A DNA stretch of 8,781 bases from Deltaproteobacteria bacterium (GTDB lineage Bacteria > Desulfobacterota > Binatia > Binatales > Binataceae): the NCBI GenBank assembly GCA_027403435.1, contig DAHZDR010000010.1, forward strand, positions 1 to 8,781, read 5' to 3'. The notes under the pieces were generated by a model. That model worked only from the letters and a program-made list of their open reading frames with translations, was not told the DNA's origin and did no database searches. Below, piece after piece: positions 1-6,518 of the stretch (positions are counted from its first letter, which is position 1; every line of letters begins with the position of its first letter). The translations under genes were made by a program, and so were the position numbers.

Positions 1-685
1 GCGCGTCCTGGCCCTCGCCGACGGGACGGGTGCACGGAGCGCATCCGATCGATTTGAAACCCTTGTCATAGAGCGAGTTGTAGGGAACGTCGTGGGCGCG
101 GATGTAATCCCAGACCTCGGCCTCGGTCCAATCGGCGAGCGGCGCGAATTTGACGATACCGCCGTGGTCGTGATCGATTTCGATCTTGCGGATATTCGAG
201 CGCGTCGCCCACTGGTCGCGGCGCAGGCCAGTTATCCATCCGCTGTAGTTGAGCAGCGCCTTGCGCAGCGGCAGCACCTTGCGCACCTGGCAGCATAGCA
301 GGCGCAGGTTAACATGGCGGTAGAAGAGATTGTTGCCGTGCCTGGTGACCATCGATTGCGCGACGGAGGTGTCGGGCATGAAGGTTTCGATTCTGATTGC
401 GTAGCGCTCGCGGATTTTGTCGATCAGGTCGTAGGTTTCCTGCGGGGTGCGGCCAGTGTCGATCGTGAAGACGCGGATGCCCGGATCGATGCGATGGGCC
501 ATGTCGATCAGCACGCAACCCTCGGCCTGAAAGCTCGAGCAGATGGCGAGCTCGCGTCCGAAGCGCTCGATCGCCCACGCAAGGACTTCCTGCGGTTCGC
601 GGTCGTCGAGATCGACGGCGACTTCACCCGCTTCGAGTTCGTCCATCACGACGGTCGGTTTGGGGAAAACGATTTCGTGGTCCAC
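1..685 (-). CDS. cysH: CysH-type APS/PAPS reductase, 3' end outside the window
   Basis: Assimilatory reduction of adenylylsulfate (or PAPS) to sulfite, with thioredoxin as electron donor, in the cytoplasm. 228 codons are visible. In order I see the nucleotide-binding SSFQAEG loop (residues 50-56), TIDTGR (75-79), the double cysteine CCQVRKV (131-137), TGLRRDQ (152-158) and CAPC (215-218). The CC plus CxxC set ligates a [4Fe-4S] cluster in the APS-reductase branch of the family; E. coli-type PAPS reductase lacks it. APS is therefore the more likely substrate. The C-terminal catalytic Cys tail (ECGxH) would lie beyond the left edge. The frame is open back to the stop of the upstream reductase gene, and GTG at 685 is the first start after it. 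ATG at 646 is the alternative. Neither has a clear ribosome binding site. The 24-bp gap to the upstream gene implies one transcript. Confidence 0.93.
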   Translation of the reverse strand, partial: MDHEIVFPKPTVVMDELEAGEVAVDLDDREPQEVLAWAIERFGRELAICSSFQAEGCVLIDMAHRIDPGIRVFTIDTGRTPQETYDLIDKIRERYAIRIETFMPDTSVAQSMVTRHGNNLFYRHVNLRLLCCQVRKVLPLRKALLNYSGWITGLRRDQWATRSNIRKIEIDHDHGGIVKFAPLADWTEAEVWDYIRAHDVPYNSLYDKGFKSIGCAPCTRPVGEGQDA

Positions 686-709
686 GGCTATGCTCGCTTG
701 CGAAACGGT

Positions 710-2332
710 TCAGGCGGCGGCTTCGGCGCCGGCTTGAGTGGCTCCTTGTGCGATTGCGATCAGTTCGGCGTCCGGGATGCGCACGCAAAAGCGCGTGAAA
801 GATTCGCCGTCGGCGCGTCGCGCCAGATAGCCCGCAAACAGGCGCGACACGTAGTCTTCGACGTTGGCCGACGGAACCCGGCGCAAGAGCGGCTTGCCGA
901 TCGCGGCGTCGCGGCCCAGACCGCCGCGCAGAATCACGTCGAAGGCCTCGAGCGGCTCGCCGTTGGGACCGCGTCCCGTCGTGCCCTGCAGGCCGATATC
1001 GCCGGTCCAATGTTGCGCGCAGGCGTGCGGGCAGCCGTCGAGATTTACCTTGAGCGCGCCGGCCGCGGCGCCGAATTGCGCCGCCAGCCGGTCGATGATG
1101 GTGGCGAGCTTCGCCTTGGTCGGGGTTACGGCGTAGTTGCAATGCGGATCGCCGATACAGCCGATGGACGACGCGTAAAGGCCGTTGACGTTGAGCGGAA
1201 AACCAAGCTCGCCGACCCGTCCGATAATGTCGTCGAGGCGGTTTTCCGGAATGCCGGTCAGGATGAAGTTCTGACGCCGCGTGAGGCGGATATCGCCGCC
1301 GACTTCCGCCGCGACCGCCGCCACCGCGCGCATCGCCGCGCCGGTCATCAGGCCCAGCCGGACCGGAAAGCCGACGTAAAAGCGGCCCGCTTGCCGCTGC
1401 TCGTGAATCCCCATGTGGTCGCTTTCGGCCGCGGGCGGCGGCGGATCGTCAAGCCGTTCCAGCGGATGGCCCAGCCGCGCTTCGACCAGCTCGCGGAAGG
1501 CCTCCACGCCGTAGTCGTCGATCATGAACTTGAGGCGCGCCTTGACCCGCGAAATCCGGTATTCGGTGGTCGCGCGCCAGACGTCGAGAATCGCGCGCAG
1601 AGTTTCAAGCGTGGCCGCGCGCGGGATGAACACGCCCAGATGGCGCGAAAGGCGCGGAGTCGAGGATTGGCCGCCGCCGACGCGCACCGCGAAGCCCTCG
1701 CGCCCGTCACGAATCACCCCAACCATCGCGATGCAATTGATCTCGGGCGCGTTGCACTCGAAGCGGCATGTGGCGATCGAAATCTTGTGCTTGCGCGGCA
1801 GATCGGAATACTCGCGATTGCCGTAAAAGAAGTTCGCCGCTTCGCCGATCAGGCCGGTCGCGTCGAACAGTTCCTCATGGTCGATGCCGGCCACCGGACA
1901 GCCGGTGATATTGCGCACGCAATCGCCGCATCCGCCCATCGTGGTAAGCCCAACCGCGCGAAAACGCTCGAAAATCTCCGGCGCGCGGGCCAGCGTGAGA
2001 TAATGCAGCTGGATATTCTGGCGCGTCGTCAGTTCGCCCTGCCCGCGCCCGTGCAATTCCGACGCCTGGCCGATCGCGTCGAGTCCGGCGGGCGTCAGGA
2101 TGCCGCTCGGAATCTTCACCCGCATCATGAAGGTCCCGATTTTCGGCTTGTCGTGGTACATCCCGAACCATTGCAGGCGCACGATGTCCTCTTCGGGCAG
2201 TTGCTCGTAGGGCGTCTCCGCCAGCCGGTCCCATTGCTTGACCAGCTCGGTGGGAAACAACTCGCGCTTGAGGCGTTCGACCGAATTACGCTTGAGTACG
2301 GTTTCCCAAGATGGCGCTTCACGCTTAGGCAC
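710..2332 (-). CDS. nirA: Ferredoxin-type siroheme sulfite/nitrite reductase (NirA/SirA family)
   Basis: Six-electron reduction of sulfite to sulfide (or nitrite to ammonia) using siroheme coupled to a [4Fe-4S] cluster. The protein has 540 residues, normal for the single-chain ferredoxin-dependent family. It shows the two-fold repeat: half 1 has TTRQNIQLHYL (102-112) and GGCGDCVRNITGCP (133-146); half 2 has TRRQNFILTG (351-360). The cluster ligands are C392-x5-C398 and C434-x3-C438. A Tyr in WFGMYH (Y59) and the Cys in GDC (C138) resemble the Tyr-Cys pair that is cross-linked in mycobacterial NirA, a sulfite reductase. With cysH directly downstream, I infer sulfite rather than nitrite as substrate. 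Residues 189-200 contain three more cysteines (CRFECNAPEINC). The start is GTG, with GAGGAG about 13 bases upstream. This is the first gene of the minus-strand unit, divergent from the Rrf2 gene. Confidence 0.92.
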   Translation of the reverse strand: MPKREAPSWETVLKRNSVERLKRELFPTELVKQWDRLAETPYEQLPEEDIVRLQWFGMYHDKPKIGTFMMRVKIPSGILTPAGLDAIGQASELHGRGQGELTTRQNIQLHYLTLARAPEIFERFRAVGLTTMGGCGDCVRNITGCPVAGIDHEELFDATGLIGEAANFFYGNREYSDLPRKHKISIATCRFECNAPEINCIAMVGVIRDGREGFAVRVGGGQSSTPRLSRHLGVFIPRAATLETLRAILDVWRATTEYRISRVKARLKFMIDDYGVEAFRELVEARLGHPLERLDDPPPPAAESDHMGIHEQRQAGRFYVGFPVRLGLMTGAAMRAVAAVAAEVGGDIRLTRRQNFILTGIPENRLDDIIGRVGELGFPLNVNGLYASSIGCIGDPHCNYAVTPTKAKLATIIDRLAAQFGAAAGALKVNLDGCPHACAQHWTGDIGLQGTTGRGPNGEPLEAFDVILRGGLGRDAAIGKPLLRRVPSANVEDYVSRLFAGYLARRADGESFTRFCVRIPDAELIAIAQGATQAGAEAAA

Positions 2333-2370
2333 GGGATCTGGAACACTCCTCGGTCAAAATCGATGAACGA

Positions 2371-2399
2371 AAGATAACTAAAATGAGTATTTTAGTCAA
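2371..2399 (-). promoter_or_regulatory. Predicted sigma70-type promoter of the sulfite reductase-cysH unit
   Basis: Read on the minus strand, TTGACT (2399-2394, 5 of 6 to consensus) is followed after 17 bases by TATCTT (2376-2371, 4 of 6). Transcription would start near 2364 and give a leader of about 30 bases before the GTG at 2332. The spacer and part of the -35 box are occupied by the left operator box, so bound regulator should exclude RNA polymerase. Confidence 0.5.
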
Positions 2400-2422
2400 C
2401 TAAATAAATGAGTAAATTAGTC
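2377..2422. promoter_or_regulatory. Tandem operator boxes, probable Rrf2-regulator binding sites
   Basis: Two 17-bp boxes, AAATGAGTATTTTAGTC (2381-2397) and AAATGAGTAAATTAGTC (2406-2422), differ at two positions and are 25 bp apart. The left box sits in a perfect inverted repeat: ACTAAAAT and ATTTTAGT arms around GAGT, 2377-2396. The right box sits in an imperfect one (2399-2421, 8 of 11 pairs). The stretch is strongly AT-rich inside GC-rich DNA and lies between divergent genes. The minus-strand reading, GACTAA then TACTC, recalls the GACTA-containing half sites of IscR-type Rrf2 operators. Assignment to the adjacent regulator is inference from position. Confidence 0.65.
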
Positions 2423-2447
2423 CGCTATTCCGTAACGTCCGGCTTTC

Positions 2448-2456
2448 TGCTATCTT
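2448..2456 (+). promoter_or_regulatory. Possible extended -10 element for the Rrf2 gene
   Basis: TGCTATCTT matches the extended -10 pattern (TGnTATAAT) with no good -35 box 17 bases upstream. It would start transcription only about 10 bases before the ATG at 2473, almost on top of the GGGGA ribosome binding site (2463-2467). That makes it doubtful; transcription might instead start further upstream, inside the operator region. Confidence 0.25.
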
Positions 2457-2472
2457 TGCGGCGGGGAAGACG

Positions 2473-2910
2473 ATGAAATTTGGCGTTGGAATCGATTACT
2501 GCCTGAAGGCCCTGATCATGCTGGCGGAGCGCTATCCGGGAGCGCCGCCGCAGCGGGTCGAGGAAATCGCGATGGCGCAGGCGATTCCCGAAAATTATCT
2601 GCGCCGGCTCTTGATCGAGCTGAAGCGCGACGGATTGGTCGCCAGCCAGAAGGGACCGAGCGGCGGCTATCTGCTGGCGCGCCATCCGGCAAAAATCACG
2701 ATGCTGGACGTGGTGCGGATTATCGAGGGCGGTTACACCCCGGTCGAATGTCTTGAGGAGACCGGCAATTCACCGTGCAGCCGGGGCGAAACCTGCGCGA
2801 TGCGCGGGGTCTGGTGCGAGGTGCGCGACAGCGTGACCGCGATTCTGCGCCGCACGACGCTGCAAGCGCTGGCGGAACGGCGCAAGACCGCGCTGCACTT
2901 TCAGATTTGA
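2473..2910 (+). CDS. Rrf2-family transcriptional regulator with cysteine cluster
   Basis: A 145-residue DNA-binding regulator, normal length for Rrf2 (IscR, NsrR, CymR). The N-terminal winged helix-turn-helix covers about residues 1-80, with the recognition-helix segment IPENYLRRLL (38-47) and the wing GPSGGYLLAR (61-70), both typical of the family. The C-terminal half carries cysteines at 93, 102, 108 and 115 (spacing x8, x5, x6), followed by the dimerisation helix ending near residue 136. IscR and NsrR use three cysteines spaced x5 and x5; CymR has none of this set. I infer an Fe-S or thiol-sensing protein, but the ligand is unknown. GGGGA lies 5-10 bases before the ATG. It is divergent from the sulfite reductase-cysH unit and shares the tandem-box intergenic region, so it probably controls that unit and itself. 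Confidence 0.9.
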   Translation: MKFGVGIDYCLKALIMLAERYPGAPPQRVEEIAMAQAIPENYLRRLLIELKRDGLVASQKGPSGGYLLARHPAKITMLDVVRIIEGGYTPVECLEETGNSPCSRGETCAMRGVWCEVRDSVTAILRRTTLQALAERRKTALHFQI

Positions 2911-3140
2911 GCGCGGCGCAAAAGCGCGCGGCGCGCCAGCGTCCGATCCGGGCCGCGCGGCGTTGAAACAAACAGGCGCCATTGAACGTCTATTAAATGC
3001 GCATGGATCACGCGTGAAAGCGCGAGGATCACGCGCGCGGGCGGCGCGATCGCGCGCCGGGGCGCCGCTTGCCCGCGGGCGGCGCAAATAGGAAAATCAA
3101 AGAGGCTTATGGTGATCGCGCGGTCGAGGTAATCACTCCC
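2911..3140. other. Intergenic region, no gene seen
   Basis: 230 bp between the Rrf2 gene and the VWA gene. It holds a short direct repeat GGATCACGCG (3005-3014 and 3026-3035), and a GC hairpin with 7-bp arms and an ATCG loop (3042-3059) that lacks a T-run and so is not a convincing terminator. TATTAA at 2991-2996 could be a -10 box for the VWA gene, but no matching -35 is visible. GAGGT at 3126-3130 is the ribosome binding site of the VWA gene. Confidence 0.5.
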
Positions 3141-4319
3141 ATGACATCACGATTGCGATTGCGGGCGTGGACGCTTCGCCGAATCTTGCGGGGCGCGCTT
3201 GCGGCGCTGGTTCTAACCGCGACCGCGGTGACGCCGGCTGCCGCCCAGCAAGGGCAATTCTTCCCGCCGCCATCGCCGTCCATACCGACCAATCAGCATC
3301 AGGGCGGCGCCGCGGTGCTGGAATTGCCGACGATACCGACGGCGCCAGAACAGGGCGGCAACGCCACCGCGACCCTGCCGCGGATGGCGCCCCAGCCAGG
3401 CGCGGCCGCGCTGGTGCTGCCGTTGCGCGAACTGCGCGCGCAGCAGGGCTACAAACAGGTGACGGTAACGGTGACCAACCAGCAGGGCAACTACGTCACC
3501 AACCTGCGCGCAAACGACTTCAGGCTGCTGGTGGACGGCCAGCCGCGCCAGATTGCATTTTTCCGCCAGGACCTGAACACTCCCGTCTCGGTCGGAATTC
3601 TGGTCGATACCTCGGGCAGCATGCAGCCCAAGCTGGCGCAGGCGCGCGCCGCGATCACTGAATTTGTCCAAAATCTGAATCCGCGGGACGACGTGTTCCT
3701 GTTCGCCTTTTCGAGCCGTCCGTTCCTGCTGCAACCGTTCACCACCAATCATTATCTGATTTTGAGCCGGCTCGAACTATTGCACGCCTACGGCCAGACC
3801 GCCCTTTTCGACACGATTCTCGACGGCCTGCTGATGGTCCAGCATGGCCGCTACGACAAAAAGGCGCTGCTGGTGATCACCGACGGCATGGACAACACCA
3901 GCGAGGCGACGCTCGGCCAGGTGATCGCGCAGGCGCGCCGGATGGGCGTGCTGATCTATTCGATCGGCATCGGCGACCCCAACGCGCCGAATCTCGCGAG
4001 CATGCCCTTCGGCGGGCTTTTCGGCGGTGAAGATCAGGTGGACGCGCGCACGCTCGACCTGCTGTCCACCGAAACCGGCGCCAAGACCTACATCATCCGC
4101 GAGGTCGGCGACGGGATCGCGCTGCGCAACGCCTGCGCCTCGATGAGCCGCGAATTGCGCGAACAATACACGATCGGTTTCGTCGCGCCCGACGCTTCGC
4201 GCGCCGGCTATCGCACGGTCCACGTCGCGGTGCCGACGCAGCCCGAAGATCATGTGCGCGTGCGCAAGGGCGTCGAAGTCGGCCCCGGCACGACCACCGC
4301 CTACTCGACCCCTCCATGA
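3141..4319 (+). CDS. Secreted VWA-domain protein, Acidobacteria-type VWFA-related
   Basis: 392 residues from ATG 3141, which has GAGGT 11-15 bases upstream and begins a clear Sec signal peptide: an arginine-rich start, a hydrophobic stretch at 18-30, and a likely cut after TPAAA (residue 35). The frame is open further upstream to TTG 3069, but that start would bury the signal peptide. After a Pro/Gln-rich low-complexity linker (about 36-90) comes a beta-strand module with VTVTNQQGNYVTNLRANDF, then the VWA domain. Its metal site is complete: DTSGS (156-160), T220 in GQTALFD, and D248 in ITDGMD. The C-terminal part with YTIGF and VRVRKGVEV matches the end of the VWFA-related family abundant in Acidobacteriota. 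It probably binds a protein or surface ligand outside the cytoplasm. The partner is unknown and no neighbouring gene points to one. Confidence 0.88.
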   Translation: MTSRLRLRAWTLRRILRGALAALVLTATAVTPAAAQQGQFFPPPSPSIPTNQHQGGAAVLELPTIPTAPEQGGNATATLPRMAPQPGAAALVLPLRELRAQQGYKQVTVTVTNQQGNYVTNLRANDFRLLVDGQPRQIAFFRQDLNTPVSVGILVDTSGSMQPKLAQARAAITEFVQNLNPRDDVFLFAFSSRPFLLQPFTTNHYLILSRLELLHAYGQTALFDTILDGLLMVQHGRYDKKALLVITDGMDNTSEATLGQVIAQARRMGVLIYSIGIGDPNAPNLASMPFGGLFGGEDQVDARTLDLLSTETGAKTYIIREVGDGIALRNACASMSRELREQYTIGFVAPDASRAGYRTVHVAVPTQPEDHVRVRKGVEVGPGTTTAYSTPP

Positions 4320-4368
4320 CGCCGGCGCGGACGCGCCGCGCCCAAGCGGCGTGAACGCGCCCTGAATT

Positions 4369-5082
4369 TCAGCGCGGGCCGGCGCCGGTCGGCGTTTTTT
4401 TGATCGGAAATGGCGCGATGAAAGCGCGAGCCGGATCGGACAGCAGATTGAGGAATTTCACTTCTGCGAAATCGCCCGCCATCTGAATCGCCGACAACGT
4501 CGCGTTATCCACGCGAATCCGATGGAAATAGCGCAACTCCAGCCCCATGAAATGGCAGAGTATCGTGCGCACGATGTCGCCGTGCGAAATGAACAGCACG
4601 CGCTTGCCCGGATAGGCCGCCAGCGCGCGCGTCACGGCGGCCACGCCGCGCGCCCGCACCTGCGCGATGGTCTCGCCGCCGGGCGTGGGATGCTCGGTCG
4701 GCGACTGGCGATAGGTCTGGTAGTGCGGATCCTCGATCAGTTCGTGGTAGCTCATGCCCTCCCAGTGGCCATAGAGCACCTCGGCGATCTCCGGCTCTTC
4801 GATAATTTCGAGGCCGCCCAGACCCGCGGCCATAATCTCCGCCGACTGGCGCGCGCGCACCAGCGGGCTGGTGACGATCAACTCGGGAGCGATCGCGCCG
4901 GCGAAACGCGCGGTCGCCGCCACTTGCGCGCGGCCGTTGTCGTTGAGTTCCACCGGATGGCGCCCCATCACGCGCCCCTCCCGATTCCATCCGGTTTCGC
5001 CATGCCGCATCAGGATGGCGACGCCGCGCGCGCCGCTGGTCTCAAGCAGTTTTTGCGCCACGTAAAAAGGCCCCAGCGCCAT
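4369..5082 (-). CDS. Histidine phosphatase / phosphoglycerate mutase-like protein
   Basis: 237 residues of the histidine phosphatase superfamily (branch 1). The phosphohistidine nucleophile is H27 in LMRHGETGWN. TSPLVRARQS (71-80) supplies the second arginine region, E101 with YGHWEG (104-109) the acid region, and H167 in ISHGD the second catalytic histidine. All core residues are present. Substrate cannot be read from the sequence: phosphoglycerate mutase, CobC/alpha-ribazole phosphatase and broad phosphatases share these motifs. The first 20 residues precede the usual first beta strand, and no strong ribosome binding site stands before ATG 5082, so the true start could be somewhat downstream. 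A terminator separates it from the rhodanese-MoeB gene upstream, so it may be expressed separately or by read-through. Its last codons overlap the plus-strand terminator. Confidence 0.85.
   Translation of the reverse strand: MALGPFYVAQKLLETSGARGVAILMRHGETGWNREGRVMGRHPVELNDNGRAQVAATARFAGAIAPELIVTSPLVRARQSAEIMAAGLGGLEIIEEPEIAEVLYGHWEGMSYHELIEDPHYQTYRQSPTEHPTPGGETIAQVRARGVAAVTRALAAYPGKRVLFISHGDIVRTILCHFMGLELRYFHRIRVDNATLSAIQMAGDFAEVKFLNLLSDPARAFIAPFPIKKTPTGAGPR
4378..4401 (+). terminator. Intrinsic terminator for the VWA gene
   Basis: GCCGGC (4378-4383), a four-base loop and GTCGGC (4388-4393) form a 6-bp stem with one G-T pair, followed by one G and seven Ts (4395-4401). It lies 59 bases after the VWA stop codon and inside the last codons of the convergent phosphatase gene, so those bases serve both strands. 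Confidence 0.55.
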
Positions 5083-5112
5083 TGTGATCTTCGTCCGTCC
5101 GGAGATTCAAGC

Positions 5113-5145
5113 AAAAGCGGCGGACGCGATTGCAGCGTCCGCCGC
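5113..5145 (-). terminator. Strong intrinsic terminator of the rhodanese-MoeB gene
   Basis: GCGGCGGACGC (5117-5127) and GCGTCCGCCGC (5135-5145) are perfect 11-bp complementary arms around a 7-base loop. Read on the minus strand, the stem is followed directly by TTTTGCTTG. It begins about 38 bases after the stop codon at 5184. On the plus strand no T-run follows, so direction is minus. Confidence 0.75.
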
Positions 5146-5183
5146 CCGGATTTGTCTGGCCGCGCCCACCGCGCCGCTTCGCG

Positions 5184-6395
5184 CTAGCGACCAGCCGCGG
5201 CGGCCGCATGATCGGCGCCGTTCGCCGCCGGCGCCAAGCCGCAAAAAGCCTCATAATCGATAAGCCCGGTCTGCGTCGGATGGTCGCCGCATACCGGACA
5301 ATCCGGATTGCGCCGAATCTTCAGCACCCGCACGTAATCGGCCGAGAGCGTGTCGAAATAGACCATCTTGCCCATCAGCGGCTTGCCCGCGCCCAGAATC
5401 AGCTTGATCGCCTCGAGCGCCTCGATCGATCCAATCAGCCCCGGCAGCGCGCCGAGCACGCCCGCCTCGGCGCACGACGGCGCCATATCCGGCGGCGCCG
5501 GCTCCGGATACAGGCATCTGTAGCACGGTCCGCCGGCGGCGGGATGAAACACCGTGGCGTTGCCCTCGAAGCGGAAAATCGCGCCGTCCACCAGCGGCTT
5601 CTTCGCCAGCACGCAGGCGTCGTTGATCAAATAGCGGGTCGGGAAATTATCGCCGCAATTCACCACGACGTCATAACCCGCGATGATCTCCATCACGTTT
5701 TCGGAACTCAACCGCAGGTCGTGGCGAATCACTTTGACGCCGGGATTGAGCGCGTGGAGCTGCTTTTGCGCCGATTCGGTCTTGGGCATCCCGACCCGTT
5801 CGGTCGTATGGATAATCTGGCGTTGCAGATTCGACAGATCGACCACGTCGAAATCGACCAGGCCGATCGTGCCGACTCCCGCCGCCGCCAGATACAGCGA
5901 GGTCGGCGAGCCGAGCGCACCGGCGCCCAGAATCAGCACTTTTGCATCGAGCAGCTTCGCCTGCCCCTTTTCGCCCACTTCCGGAATTACGAAATGGCGC
6001 GAATAGCGCGTGATTTCGTCCGGCGTGAAGGCCCGATCCGCCACCCACGGCAGGCCGCGATCCTTCCATGCGTTGAACCCGCCCGTCAGATTGTAAAGAT
6101 TCTCGTAACCCAACTCCCTGAGCGCGCGCGCCGCCAGCAGCGAGCGTGTGCCCGAGGCGCATTGCAGGATTACCGGCGTTTGGCGATCGGGGACTTGTTC
6201 CTCGACCCGCAGCTCCAGAAAGCCGCGCGGAATCGCGATCGCCCGCGCAATATGCCCCTGGCGCCATTCGTCGCTCTCGCGCACGTCGATCAGCACCGTG
6301 CCGGGCCGCTCGAGCATCCGCCGCGCTTCGTCGATATCGATCGCCTTAATCGAGGCTCGCGCCTCATCGAGTAGGTTCTTCGAGCTTTTCGCCAT
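5184..6395 (-). CDS. moeB: Rhodanese-ThiF/MoeB fusion, sulfur-carrier adenylyltransferase
   Basis: Predicted to adenylate the C-terminal Gly-Gly of a ubiquitin-like sulfur carrier (MoaD, ThiS or CysO type) and to deliver sulfur as a rhodanese persulfide. 403 residues. Rhodanese domain about 14-115: IDVRE (36-40) and active-site loop CASGTR with C79. E1-like domain from about 125: ATP loop GAGALG (157-162), DFDVVDLSNLQRQ (181-193) and DNFPTR (249-254). Two CxxC zinc pairs are present, C291/C294 and C366/C369, and the conserved Cys of SCAEAG is C308. In MoeZ and MOCS3 the rhodanese domain is C-terminal; here it is N-terminal. ATG 6395 has GAGGGA 8 bases upstream. No carrier protein gene lies in the window, so pathway (molybdopterin, thiamine or cysteine) is open. 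A terminator follows the gene. Confidence 0.9.
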   Translation of the reverse strand: MAKSSKNLLDEARASIKAIDIDEARRMLERPGTVLIDVRESDEWRQGHIARAIAIPRGFLELRVEEQVPDRQTPVILQCASGTRSLLAARALRELGYENLYNLTGGFNAWKDRGLPWVADRAFTPDEITRYSRHFVIPEVGEKGQAKLLDAKVLILGAGALGSPTSLYLAAAGVGTIGLVDFDVVDLSNLQRQIIHTTERVGMPKTESAQKQLHALNPGVKVIRHDLRLSSENVMEIIAGYDVVVNCGDNFPTRYLINDACVLAKKPLVDGAIFRFEGNATVFHPAAGGPCYRCLYPEPAPPDMAPSCAEAGVLGALPGLIGSIEALEAIKLILGAGKPLMGKMVYFDTLSADYVRVLKIRRNPDCPVCGDHPTQTGLIDYEAFCGLAPAANGADHAAAAAGR

Positions 6396-6475
6396 CCGCC
6401 TGTTCCCTCGGGTCCGCGTCCCACGCGCGGCGCGGACTCCGCCTGGGTAAAATTGGCCCGCTTAACGATGCAACT

Positions 6476-6481
6476 ATTATA
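6476..6481 (-). promoter_or_regulatory. Perfect -10 box upstream of the rhodanese-MoeB gene
   Basis: TATAAT on the minus strand in the 123-bp gap between the peroxiredoxin stop and the rhodanese-MoeB start. It would give a leader of about 70 bases. No good -35 box lies 16-18 bases upstream (ATGCGC at the 17-base position), so the site rests mainly on the -10 match and on the lack of another function for this AT-rich patch in GC-rich DNA. Confidence 0.4.
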
Positions 6482-6518
6482 ACGACGACGGCCGCGCCGC
6501 GCATCCCGCCGCGCCCGC

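Noticed and set aside
314..2377. 687-codon open frame on the plus strand opposite the sulfite reductase and cysH
   Set aside because: It has no family motifs and is Arg/Ala/His-rich as expected of the antisense of GC-rich genes. The minus strand encodes two clearly recognisable enzymes over the same span.
3042..3059. GC hairpin as terminator of the Rrf2 gene
   Set aside because: The 7-bp stem is real but is not followed by Ts on either strand, and short GC palindromes are expected by chance in this composition.
3069..3140. Upstream TTG start for the VWA protein
   Set aside because: It would add 24 residues before the signal peptide; ATG 3141 has a well-placed GAGGT and directly begins the signal sequence.
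5130..6374. 414-codon plus-strand frame opposite the rhodanese-MoeB gene
   Set aside because: Antisense shadow: low-complexity Arg/His content and no motif, while the minus strand has complete rhodanese and ThiF signatures.
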